DNA of 64,000 nt. Source: Fratercula arctica. Lineage: Eukaryota > Chordata > Aves > Charadriiformes > Alcidae. Below are positions 40,989 through 51,906 of the stretch, in pieces. The notes below the pieces were generated by a model. The model was not told the DNA's origin and did no database searches. It saw only the letters and a list, made by a program, of their open reading frames with translations. The position numbers were made by a program, and so were the translations under genes. The stretch is from positions 22,902,135-22,966,134 of the forward strand of contig CANTUZ010000012.1 in the NCBI GenBank assembly GCA_947846985.1, given 5' to 3'. Numbering within the stretch: the stretch's first letter is position 1; each line of letters starts with the position of its first letter.

Positions 40989-41087
40989 CTTAAGGCTATT
41001 ACACCTCTGACAGATGACCATCTATTTTACAAATACGAATCTGAAGCTCAAAGAGCAATAGCATCAAGTTTAATATGGGAAACTCTG
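40989..41087 (+). other. Candidate 99-nt coding exon (unproven)
   Basis: A long pyrimidine-rich tract, TTTCTTTCGTG...TTTTTTCTCAG, ends at 40988 and makes an excellent acceptor. The block is open in phase 0 for 33 codons and ends CTG followed by the donor GTAAAG. The translation includes AITPLTDDHLFYKYESEAQR (20 residues) and then a small hydrophobic stretch ending IWETL; the composition looks protein-like rather than repeat-like. The frame stays open past the donor to a second possible donor (ACAG/GTGACT near 41191). No protein family was recognised. Further exon-like blocks on the same strand lie at 43399 and 48331, but phases do not prove they belong together. Could equally be chance. Confidence 0.3.
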
Positions 41088-44000
41088 GTAAAGACAAGTT
41101 TATCACACAAGAATCCAGCTCCAAAATCTCTATATTCTTTATATGTGCTTCAAAACGCAATAGAGCGCAGGCTCACGGTGGATGGTAACAGGTGACTGGG
41201 CACAGCCTCTGAGTGTTTGTCTTATTCCCAGCTCCTACCAACAGGCAAAAGCCACTTGCTTATTTCTGTCCTCTGCAGGAAAAGCTCACATGTCCTGGCC
41301 CTGGCAGTTTACCCACTGAGTGAAATCCAGTTCCTGCTGAAGGGAATGCTAAAATTCTTATTGACCTCAGTGCAGCCATGATTTCACCCAGTGACTTCAC
41401 CACAATACCTCCACAAACAGGCTTGAAAAATGACCTTCTGTTGGTATTACAGCTCTGCTAGTCGAATGACAGCCCTCAAAACTATGTTGTTTTTCTCAGC
41501 AACACTCCTGAGAAGAAGCGGAAATTATATGGTGTATACTGAGACATGTCTTCTCTGGATGCACCAAGTCTCAACACACCCACAGCCCTGACACAGCACT
41601 CTATGCACAGAGGTGATTTCTAAATGACAGAATTTAATCAAGAACAATACCTAAGCTCTGGCATGAATAGGAGACAGGCACCAGTTTACTCTCTAATCAA
41701 GTAGATTGAGTCAAATACTTAAAATTAATTAATACCTTAAACCCTTGGGTTTAATCTCCAGACAAGGATTCAATAAGAGAATCACTAGATACATAAATTA
41801 TCTTTCAAAAGAACAACATTAGTGTCTATCAGTACATTTGTTTTGCATTATTACTTCTAGAAATTTATATATAGTGTCCATATATGTATTGGCCCACAGT
41901 AGATCGATTTGTAATTAAAAGATGATTATTAAGGTTACAGTGTTAAACCGTCAGAAATTAGGCCCACTAAGGCTATGAATGAAACCTTGATCCACTTCCT
42001 TGCAGAGGCACATTATGAATCAGTTCTCAGAAACAAGAGCAGAGCAAACCTGTCCATTGTAACGCCCAGTCCCAGTCTCCCCTTAACTGCTGACTCCCAG
42101 CCTTCCCCTCTCCTTCCCCTCAGCTCCACATTCCCAGCCCTGTTCTGTCTCTCCACCACAATAACGCAATCAGCCCTCTCGACAAATGTCATCCCAGCCT
42201 CTCCCACAGCTCTCCTTCTCCCAGACCTCATGCCCCGTCTCCTCAGCAGGTGTATCAATACAATTTCTTCCTCTGCTGTCTGGAAGCTGGCATCATCATC
42301 ATGCGATACTGAGGAAAATGACTCCTGCGTTCACAGATTGGGAGCTCAGACCTCAGACAGTTCTCAACAAGGAAGAGGTCTAATGGCAAGGAAAGTCCTG
42401 CTCAGTGTTGAAACGTGCCCAATGCAAAGAATATTTGTGGTACTCAATTTTTAAATCCGATTATTCTTCATAATTTTGTGAGTACTCAGACATTTTTAAA
42501 CATTCCAAACCTGGCCAAATTCAGATACTCTGCAGAAATGTTGAAAGGCACATATCACTGGCACAAGGATGAATTTTAAGTCTCCGTACACAAATATGTT
42601 GTCAAAATATTTTAAAATGGTTAATGCAGTAGATTTACCTAACCATTTTCCTTAAAAAAATATCGTTGTCTCACTAACAAATGTCACCACAAATAACAAT
42701 TGTTTGGGATATTGAACTCTCTCAGATAACGGCTCCAGTTCTGACGTCTTATGAAGACAGAACTGCCACCCTACTTGTAGTACACTTAGGGAAAGTACTT
42801 CTTAAATGACATGATTTGCAGTCTCTGTTTTACATTTCCACTGAACCTCAGTGGGCTGCAATATGGTTTATTATCAACATACTGAATACAGAGCAACAGA
42901 AAGTTACTAACAGAAGTTAGTAACAGAAAGAACAGTATCTGCCAAAGAGAGACTCATGCAAACATGCAGCAGGATGCAGCAAAAGCACCCTCTTCAAAAT
43001 GCACACACACACATCAACCACCTTTTCTGCTTAATCCTACTTGAGTTCAACTGGGGATAAGCAAATGCATTAGAACAAACTAAATAAAGTTGCCGCCACA
43101 GGAATTTCACTCCTAGATTTTTCTTTTATAAGCAGGGAAGAAAAAAGTCATCAGAGAAATGAGATGAATAATGCTGGGGATATCTTCTGCTCAAGCACTG
43201 AACCTTAAAGGTACCTTGGTAGGTATTTTGATTTTTTTGCTATTATTTAACAAGATTAGTATCTCATATCCGCAGAAGAAATTTATTTATTTTCTAAGGT
43301 ACAGAAATTTGTGTGCTTCATGCCTGAAAATAAACACTACTGGCATGCACTTCCACAGCTGATCGTTGATCATATGATTTTTTTATGGTCTTGCCCAGGG
43401 ACCAACCCAGAACGTTGACGTGTTATGGCAAGCATTGCGCAAGCCCAGGAAAAGCGGATAGCTTTCATCTCAAAGAATACAGGTGAGTGTAACACAGGCA
43501 TATTATCTAAGGATAAGTGATCCTAGGGAGTAGGTAGCTTTGCCATGGGTTTATTTTTCTCTCTCCCCTAGTGCACTCATCCCCGGCTTTGCTGCTTTTG
43601 CTGTGCTTCTCATCACAAGTTACAATGACCAGGGGATTGTGCGGCTTTCTCCCCATGCCTCCTCATACGCAAAATGCAGGCTGAGTCTAAACAAGGCAAA
43701 ACTGGTACAGAAGTACCCTGCCTCAGATTTATGGTAATAGCAGTAGCCCCAGTGTGCGTTGGGCTGACATTCATTCAGGTTTGTGTACATCTGGATTATC
43801 TTCCCTTTCATCTGACTCTACTGACTTTAATACTGGGAACACCATTAATGAATAAAGGATTCTTATAACTTTCTGCTAATGTTGATAGGATTAACATTGG
43901 GTTCACCTCATTGGTGATCAACTCATGGTTTATCGAAAGTCACTCAGTAGGTTTTTTATGAGTGTATTGTTCCTTTTGTCCAAAATGAATGTTTCAAAAC

Positions 44001-44089
44001 CTTACCATGACCAGAGACAAACTACCCTATTGCCTTTCCTTTTCCAAGAATAAGCAGCACAGCTAATCATCTATAGCTGCTTGATAAAC
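41088..44089. other. Non-coding DNA with a pyrimidine-rich patch
   Basis: At about 42060-42255 the plus strand is strongly C/T-rich. This produces a 159-codon plus-strand frame (41975-42454) rich in Ser, Pro, Leu and Thr, and a minus-strand Arg/Glu/Gly-rich one; neither resembles a known protein. Hairpins: GTTACTAAC/GTTAGTAAC at 42903-42924 (9-bp stem, loop AGAA), and a bulged stem at 42731-42767. A candidate exon at 43399-43482 is listed separately. Confidence 0.55.
43399..43482 (+). other. Candidate 84-nt exon (unproven)
   Basis: The acceptor is a T-rich tract ending CTTGCCCAG at 43398, and the donor is ACAG followed by GTGAGTG. The length is 84 nt. Only one frame is open (27 codons after one leading base, two trailing bases), with residues such as TLTCYGKHCASPGKADSF. 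Four CpGs survive in 84 nt, which is high for this window. The trailing phase would join correctly to the block at 48331, a one-in-three coincidence. It may be a coding exon, a non-coding RNA exon or chance. No family recognised. Confidence 0.25.
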
Positions 44090-44892
44090 CACAGAATGGT
44101 AGGGGTCGGAAGGGACCTCTGGTCCAACCCCCCTGCCAGAGCAGGGTCACCCAGAGCAGATTGCACAGGATCACATCCCTGTGGGTTTTGAGTATCTCCA
44201 GAGAAGGAGATTCCACCACCTCTCTGGGCAGCCTGTTCCAGTGCTCTGTCACCCTCAAAGGAAAGTTTTTCCTCATGTTCACATGGAACTTCCTGTGTTC
44301 CAGTTTGTGCCTGTTGGCCCTTGTTCTGTAGCTGGGCATCACTGAAAACAGTCTGGCCCCATCCTCTTGACACCTGCCCTTTAGATATTTATAAGCATTG
44401 ATCAGCTCCCCCCTCAGTCTTCTCTTCTCCAGGCTAAAAAGACCCAGGTCTCTCAGCCTTTCCTCATAAGAGAGGTGCTCCAGTCCCCTGATCATCTTTG
44501 TACGGATGTCCATCTCCGCTGGACTCCCTCCAGTAGTTCCTTGCCTTTCTTGAACTGGGGATCCCGGAACTGGACACGGTGCTCCAGATGTGGCCTCAAG
44601 AGGGCAAAGTAGAAGGGGAGGATAACCCCCCTCAACCTGCTGGCCACACTCTTTTTAATGCACCCCAGGAGACCATTGGCCTTCTTGGCCATAAGGGCAC
44701 ATAGTCAACTTGTTGTCCACCAGGACTCCCAGGTCCCTCCCTGCAGAGTTGCTTCCCAGCAGGTCAGCCCCTAACCTGTACTGGTGCATGGGGTTATTCC
44801 TCCCTTGGTGCAGGACCCTACACTTACCCCTGTTGAACTTCATTAGGTTCCTCTCCGCCCAACTCTCTAGCCTGTCCAATGTCATTCTGCAG
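44090..44892 (-). mobile_element. CR1 LINE retrotransposon, 5'-truncated copy (end of reverse transcriptase plus 3' UTR)
   Basis: On the minus strand the translation carries the C-terminal part of a CR1 reverse transcriptase in three pieces in different frames. The first (44885 leftward) contains DRLESWAERNLMKFNRGKCR and later LGVLVDNKLTM. The second (44692-44492) contains [18 protein letters not shown] and [15 protein letters not shown]. The third (44513 leftward) contains [20 protein letters not shown] and [19 protein letters not shown]. These segments and their order are diagnostic of avian CR1. The 3' UTR follows, ending near the plus-strand text ACAGAATGGTAGGGGTCGGA (44091-44110), the reverse complement of the usual CR1 terminus; the terminal octamer-like repeats are reduced to a single partial unit. 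At least three small indels break the frame, so the copy is dead. About 0.8 kb survives of a full element of several kilobases; 5' truncation and lack of a target-site duplication are normal for CR1. Confidence 0.96.
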
Positions 44893-45792
44893 TGTTACAA
44901 AGTAGTTGCTGTTTGGCAGGGATGTCTCAAAGGGTAAATGATTATTTACTTCAAAGTTCAAAGCGTAAATGGATATTTAGCCAGCAGTATAGAGATGCTT
45001 GGACTGGAAGAACTAACAGCAAACTTATCAAGGAGCTTTTCTTATTCCACAGTAAAGTGTTAATTTTCATTGTCCTTTGTACAGCCACCAGAAGGCATTT
45101 ACTGCTAATTCTCTGTTACCTACTAACATTTAATTTAAAATTCTGCCAGCGCGATTTTTTAAGGGCCTGAAGAGTCATTAGCCAGTTCCTGAAGTGGTAC
45201 ATCGAGAGATAGGTACTGTCTCAGGGTGTGCATGGCAGTAAAGCAATTCATAGTCAAACCAACCTGAAATGATTTAAGAATGACAGTATTTCAAATAAAC
45301 TAGCTTCAGATTAGTTTATTTTAATTGTATGAATAACTCATCTAGTTTTGCTGACACACAGATAACAGGCAACAGGTTTTCTAAACAAGGTTCAAGACAG
45401 GAATTAACGTCAGAAATGTCTAAAATACAAAAATATTAATCTGCAGGCTGATTTAGGAGCAAATTCTAACATCTGTACTCCAATTTAGCATTTTGCATCA
45501 GATTGATAAAAACATTAACAAGTCTCTAACTGGTGATAATGAATACAATCAAGCCATCTCAGAGAATTATGTTTCTGAATAAATGCCAATTATATGATTA
45601 GAACTTCACGGTGAACTTATTTAATGTCAGTCACTGCTTTATTATGAACATGACTAAGTTTTCTTTTTTTCTTTTTTTTTAAATGTAACTGCTACACATA
45701 CTGTATATACACTATGCCATTATCAAATTAAAAATCACTTAATTGCCTCAGGATTAGATGCTTAAATTATGATGCCCCGTTTGGCTTTAATT

Positions 45793-45817
45793 AAAAAAAA
45801 AAAAAAAAAAAAAAAAA
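45793..45817. repeat. Homopolymer A25
   Basis: Twenty-five consecutive A. No recognisable retrocopy body next to it. Confidence 0.9.
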
Positions 45818-46236
45818 TCTATTTGAACAGTATTTTAAATATATTTTAATGTGCAATCTCAGCGGAATAAGATTTGAAAATCTCGTAGTGTACATGTTGT
45901 TAGAAGATTAGAAACCATTTCTAACATGCTTTGGTTTATTGAGCTTGCGTAGCATTTGAAGGCAAAGGATTGGTGTTGTATCTGGTCGATCACTGTATCC
46001 TAACACAGTGGCCTAACAGTTTCTTTTGTTTGGTTGGCAACCGGGGCTCTCATGTAGAGACCACTGATATTCAACGGCATTTGACTACAGGGAGGAATCA
46101 TGGGTGTAAGTCAATAATGCTCCTGAATGTGCAGTATTTTGGAGTTGCCTTGCTCAGGTTTTCTCTTGCATAACCTCAAAACTTACAGCAGATGAGACTG
46201 CTCCTCCAGAAAAAAAAAAAACAACTGTAGTTGTTC

Positions 46237-46270
46237 TATTTTATTTTATTTTATTTTATTTTATTTTATT
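46237..46270. repeat. (TATTT)n pentanucleotide microsatellite, 6.8 units
   Basis: Thirty-four bases of perfect TATTT repeats. No interruption is visible, so length polymorphism between individuals is likely. Confidence 0.95.
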
Positions 46271-48330
46271 CCCATTGGTGAAAAATACTGCTCAAGAAAG
46301 CTATCAGGGAATTTTCTAAAGCCTCATTTGAATGAAAGACCCTTTCAAAAAGAAATGGAATGATTAAGTAGAAACAATTTATCTAAAAGCAGAGGGGGAA
46401 AAAAAACCCTAACAATTTCAGTTCCTGCAACAGAATAACAAAATTCCTTTATTAGGAAAAAAGAGAGAGACAATTCTTAAAAAGGTCTATAAATTAAATG
46501 GCAGCAGCAGCCTGAAGCAGTTTAGACAGCAATGACCCGTGGGTCAGTAAATGATAAGTATTTTAAGCAGGGATGTTTGTTAAAATTCAAAGCATTTGAA
46601 TTTTACTTCACTTCCAAGTGAAAATGATAACAGAAACATATCCTTTTATGTCACATAGGTAGCAAAGACATCTACTTATCTCATTTTTATTCAAACAGGG
46701 GAATCCATAGGCTTGGGACTTAGCCACCCTCTATCTGAAAAGGTCAGAAGCAGTAAGGCAGGATCTAGAGAGACAGAATTAAGGAAAATTTTGGATAAAA
46801 GACCAAACAACACTTTCCATTATTTCACATGCTTGACAAGCTCCTGCAGCAAAACCCACCTGTGCCAAATGGGACAAAATAATTTCGAAGCTGCGGAGAG
46901 TCCTTACCTGTGGGAATCATCGTAGGAAAACACAATTTCATGTAATGTGATATTGCTCATGCAAGCTGAGACACACAAATATTAAAACTATTTCTCCAAA
47001 TAACATACAATGGGGACCTCAAGGTTTGTAAGCTTTTTACAGAAAACTTGTGTTATGATTATTATCTGATTATTATCTCATCCAAGTTGGCAGACTAACA
47101 ACAACAGAGCATAAAGGCAAAACATTATGCCGTGGGAACAGTGTGAATGAATGACGGCACAATATAGCGTTTTCCCTTAAAATAGTTCTCTATAGCTAGT
47201 TCCCTACTATACAGACAAAAATAGTACAAAATTAAGCAAACAAACCTGACAAAAGGTACCATTTGTCATGACTGACAGGAGTTTGCAAGTTGCAGATGCT
47301 TAAACAAGCCATAGCTGGATAAAAAAAATGGATATATTTCAAAGTTCAGGTGTTCTGGAGAATGTTTAAAGAAATGCATATGCTAAAAGCCTGCTTATTC
47401 TTAAAAATACTTACCTAAATTGCTCCTAAGACTAAATCAACCTATGGCAAATTATGACAAATATATCATTAAGTATGCATTTGTTCAAAATAAATTAAGA
47501 ACAGCAACACATTTTGCTATTGTTTCCTTAACACTGTCCTTTGTTCTATGTTTTATTTTTGTTGTAGCTCTTAGTGGAACAACTGATATTCATTTCTTAG
47601 AACGTACGTCTATGAAAACAACCAACACATTTGCCTTTACTGAGATTTTGTCTTGCCAATAGCAGTAGCGCTCCATATTCCTGCAAGTACACTCAGTGGG
47701 GCAAATTCCACATCAAACCCCCATTCAATAAGACATGCAATGAGATATGTTGAGATATTTTGGTTTATATCACTGCAACAAAGAGAAATAAAAGGCACAG
47801 TCTTTTCTTTTGGAAGAAACAATGCTTAACTCACTTTAAATAGGCTGAAATTCACACTTTCAAGAACGTGACAAAGTAGAGTGAAATGTGTAAACAGGAG
47901 GAGGGAAAGACCCTACCAATTCATTTGCCTGACAATGAGAAACAACTTATCCTGGGAAGTACAGAGACACAGTATGCCACACGAACCTGTGTAGAGTAAG
48001 GATGAATTCTATTTGCAAGGTGGCTTAACGTTTATTAAAAATCTGTCTTCTAATTTTTTTATATAGTCTATTATTAGTTCTTACTGCAATGATGTGTCAG
48101 AGAGCAAGAGATAATCAGGTAAAATAATGACTTCATTTTCAGATTCTATAGGAGACCTTCTAGCATGCACTTATAATTTTCTGGCACACCAGAACACTAG
48201 GGAAGAGATGGACTCTTTTACTTGCCTTTGGTCATTTCACCTGGTCAGGATTATCAAGTTTAACACCCTGGCACATGACAGGGCTGATGTTCAGTGGTTA
48301 CTCAGTCACAATTAAGGCCCCTTTGCTTAG

Positions 48331-48388
48331 CAAAAACATGGAAGTGAGATGTAAAATGCAGCTCTCTGTATTTAAACTCTTATGGGAG
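48331..48388 (+). other. Candidate 58-nt exon (unproven)
   Basis: The acceptor is CCCCTTTGCTTAG at 48330 and the donor is GGGAG followed by GTAAGA. One frame is open: one leading base then 19 codons, with residues NMEVRCKMQLSVFKLLWE. The leading phase is compatible with the trailing phase of the block at 43399-43482. Length and evidence are both thin; chance is the leading explanation. Confidence 0.15.
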
Positions 48389-51300
48389 GTAAGAAAAAAC
48401 CTTAACAAAAAACATTCATGGCTGCTGAAGTGTTTATACAGTTAGGAGATTTTTTTTCTCAAAAAACACAGCACACCTGTAATAAAAAGACCCAGCTGGA
48501 AGCTACAAAAGTAGTCAAGTTTAAAGGTATGAAAACAGTGACACAGGAAACAGTGAGAAAGTATCCCAAGTTGAATGAATTTTCAAAGAAAAAAAAGAAA
48601 GTCATTAAGGTAGAATTAAAATCAGTGGGAAACGAACAGCCTGAATAAAACAGATTTAATCATAAGGCTGATTGAGATGTCCAAGAAAGTTGATAATGGG
48701 TGGCAATAAGATTTATAAGTAAATTAGGTATAATAAAAAGGTGTTAATTTTTAATGAGATGAGCTCTTATTAGAGACTAAAAAGAAATCCAGACTTTTAA
48801 AGTTTTACATTTCATTTATGAAGGTTTCAGAATTTGGTCTGAATCTGTGTCACTTTTACAAGATGTTTTTTATGATTTCAAGGAGGTCTGCTGGCTCTGT
48901 AAGTTTATAAAGTAATCATAAAAAGGAAGGCATGCCCTGTTGGTTTCTGTAACCACTGATGGCTTCATGAATAGAATTTTATTTCTTAAAGATCATGTAG
49001 ATATTTATTACCATATACTTGGACAGTAAATGTTTTCTTATCTGTACAGCACTGCTGTTCTATGGCTGACCCAGATCCACAAAGGAATTTTAGCATTTTT
49101 TAAAGAAAAAGGGGAGGGGAAAAAAAAAAAAGCGCCCACTGCTCCATGCCTGAAAGACATCTATTTCAGGAGAGGACTCAATGTTGAGAACAGCAAATCT
49201 AATGTAGGCACCTTTCTGTTACCTAGAGTCAGGCCTCTGAATCTGTGAGAGGACTCTAAATGAAACCACGATCTTGATGGCACTGTTTCTGTAGGACAGG
49301 AGAGTGTCCCATTTACAAGACACTACAAAAACGCTGCATGATCTATCACAGTGCTAGAAGCTGCCATTTCCAGCACTATAACCTATCACCCCACTCAGTG
49401 CTCGGACCTGCCAAAAGAGTCTGTGAATCTCTCCTGGGAATCCCACTCTACAGCAAATAGAAGTACAGACACAATAAAGTTGCTACAGCTAACGAAGTTA
49501 ATAGTGACCCGAGCTTCAGTAACCAACACTAAGTTCTTCCTGTTCCTGGCCTGTCTTTTTTTTAACTCCAATTCTTAACATACACACAAACAGAAGTTAT
49601 CAGTGTAGATCAGTAACCACAGCAGTGCAGAACGCTTCATGAGAAGTGATGCCTTTGGAACCTGTTTGCAGTTCATCTCCTCACTTGGGTCAGAGAAGAG
49701 CCTGGAAAAGCATTTTTTCCCATATTGCTGTAGCAAAAATACTGCAGGTGAAGAAAAAAAAACAACAACCCCAAAACATTACCTTAAGATTCTGAAGACA
49801 GATGAAAAGGAGATTTACAGTGTAAGCAATTCATACACATGCTAAATCTGATAGGAAAATAAGATTTAGTAATTAACTTGGGCCTATTCCTACAGCATCT
49901 GCAGTAGTTGTGGACATGGCTTTGAAGTCATAGTGTATGTAGTGACAATATCAGTAGATTTCAGCACATTGCACCATTGTATGTATCCACCTTATTCTAT
50001 CACAGGGACAAAAGATCTTGTCAAAAAGCACCATAATCTAGAAAAATTTTCAAGAGCGACACTGTGAAAACACTTGATTACTCTTGGTCAGAAGCAACCT
50101 TCACCATTTAAGCTGGATTTAAAAACCATTTTTACTGATTCGCTTTTACCATATTCTATTCTTATCACGTGCATCAGTTATTTTCTCACATTAACATGCC
50201 GTGCTGCTTCATTGCCTATGACAGTGCCAACATCAGGGCTTGTATTCTGGTGTCAAACCAAGAAGTTTCCTCAGAAAAAGCAATAGCTATAGATATCAAT
50301 AACACGCTAGCCCAAAACATTATCACAACTGGCTCACAGGACTAGTCAATATTAGTAGCCTTAACAGGATCTTCCATCAAAGCCTACTAAAACTATACAA
50401 CAGATCAAATTACATGCAAATGTGTGTGCAGGTTTGCATGGCTGAAGATAATGTGTCTGTATCACTCATACAGGTCTCGGGTTTGCATATGGCAAGCACT
50501 GGACAAAACATAAAAATACCTGGATATAAGTGGGTATATTTATCTCCCCATCTTTGTAATATGTCTGTTTTACTTAAGCATAACACTAGCCACAGATATA
50601 TCCCGCTATCTAATAGCCTCTCCTTCAGGGAGGAGTTCGGGGAGGAACTACCGAATCACAATCTCCCATATACAATGCAGGATGAAGAGTTAATAGATTT
50701 GGAGTTAACTGTTTTTTCAGATTTATCTATGTGTTAAGTCATACATCAACGCCAAACAGGAAAATTATATTCTTAGAGTCATCCAAAGTAAAGTACAATA
50801 AACAGAGTTTTGAGATGCAAAAGTCAGGCTGGTAAAGAATGCACGGAATAATTTCATTTTCTGAATACAATTTATGAAGGTGGATTTGTGATTTTAAAAC
50901 TAAGTCATCTGACTGTCATTCTGCATGAGGCATGGATGTGCACTAGGACTATGAAGAGCATAAAGGTGACCTTTATTACAACCCTTCAAACTTTCATCAC
51001 ACAAGAGGATTAGATCACAGAGTGAAATCTAAATAATGCAAAGTATGGCTGTTCTGTTTTCCCTTGTTCTTCTACAGTAAATACTATTGGCCTCTATATA
51101 TTCATCTTATTGATTTTTTAATCATATGCACAGAAAAGTGATTCCCAACTGTTCATTCTGTCACTGTGACTAATCATTTTCTCCCTTCTCTAGATTTTAC
51201 ACCTTGAGGAAACAGTTGCATCAATGATGCTTTCCATTAAAGTGTCCTGCAGATGTCAAGAGGTATGCATTAATGGCCAGATAAACTTTATAAATAGCTA

Positions 51301-51817
51301 GATGCTGTTTAAATACTAAATAAAACCAATAATCAATAAAGAAGGCAGAGGTAGAGTATAAATTTGCATATTTTAAATAATTTCCTGCAGCCATATCAAA
51401 TGCAATCCTGACTTACTAGTCTCATTTTCTCTTACGTTCTTGAGTGAAAACTTGTTTATGTCTTCCTTCTTATCGCTTCCTTCTTATGGGTCATTTTAAT
51501 GTTCATACAAATGTAGCTGTAAAACTAAATCCATGAAGGAATGCCTCATACTTTCACAATATGAAAAACTGCAGCTTTTTTGAATGTTAAGTGCTAAAAA
51601 GTTAGCTGAAATGAAATCTGAAGTATGGTGTGCATTCTTAAAAGTAAACAGTGTAGGAAGCTGTCTGAGAAGCAGCTTGTTTCCAGATTATTGGATTATG
51701 CTCAGTTTTATTCTAAGATACTTAAAGAATTGGCCAAAGCGATTTCTAAGTTCTTTATAGTTATCTCTGAGGTCTTGCAATGATGCCAGAAGACAGAAAA
51801 TGGAAGAACAAAGTGAC

Positions 51818-51824
<7 letters not shown>

Positions 51825-51848
<24 letters not shown>

Positions 51849-51906
51849 GAGGAAGTGAGAAAAAAAAAAAAAAGAGAAAAGAGAAAGAGAGAAAGAAAGG
51901 GAAAAG
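51825..51906. repeat. Purine-only tract (poly-A then GA-rich)
   Basis: Eighty-two bases of A and G with a single T at 51856: A24 first, then GAGGAAG, A13 and GA/GAAA blocks. Polypurine tracts of this length can form triplex DNA. They also create Lys/Arg/Glu open frames in both directions that should not be read as genes. Confidence 0.9.

Noticed and set aside
41975..42454. 159-codon Ser/Pro/Leu-rich frame
   Set aside because: Explained by a C/T-rich patch that lowers stop density. The composition is monotonous and the antisense frame is equally open.
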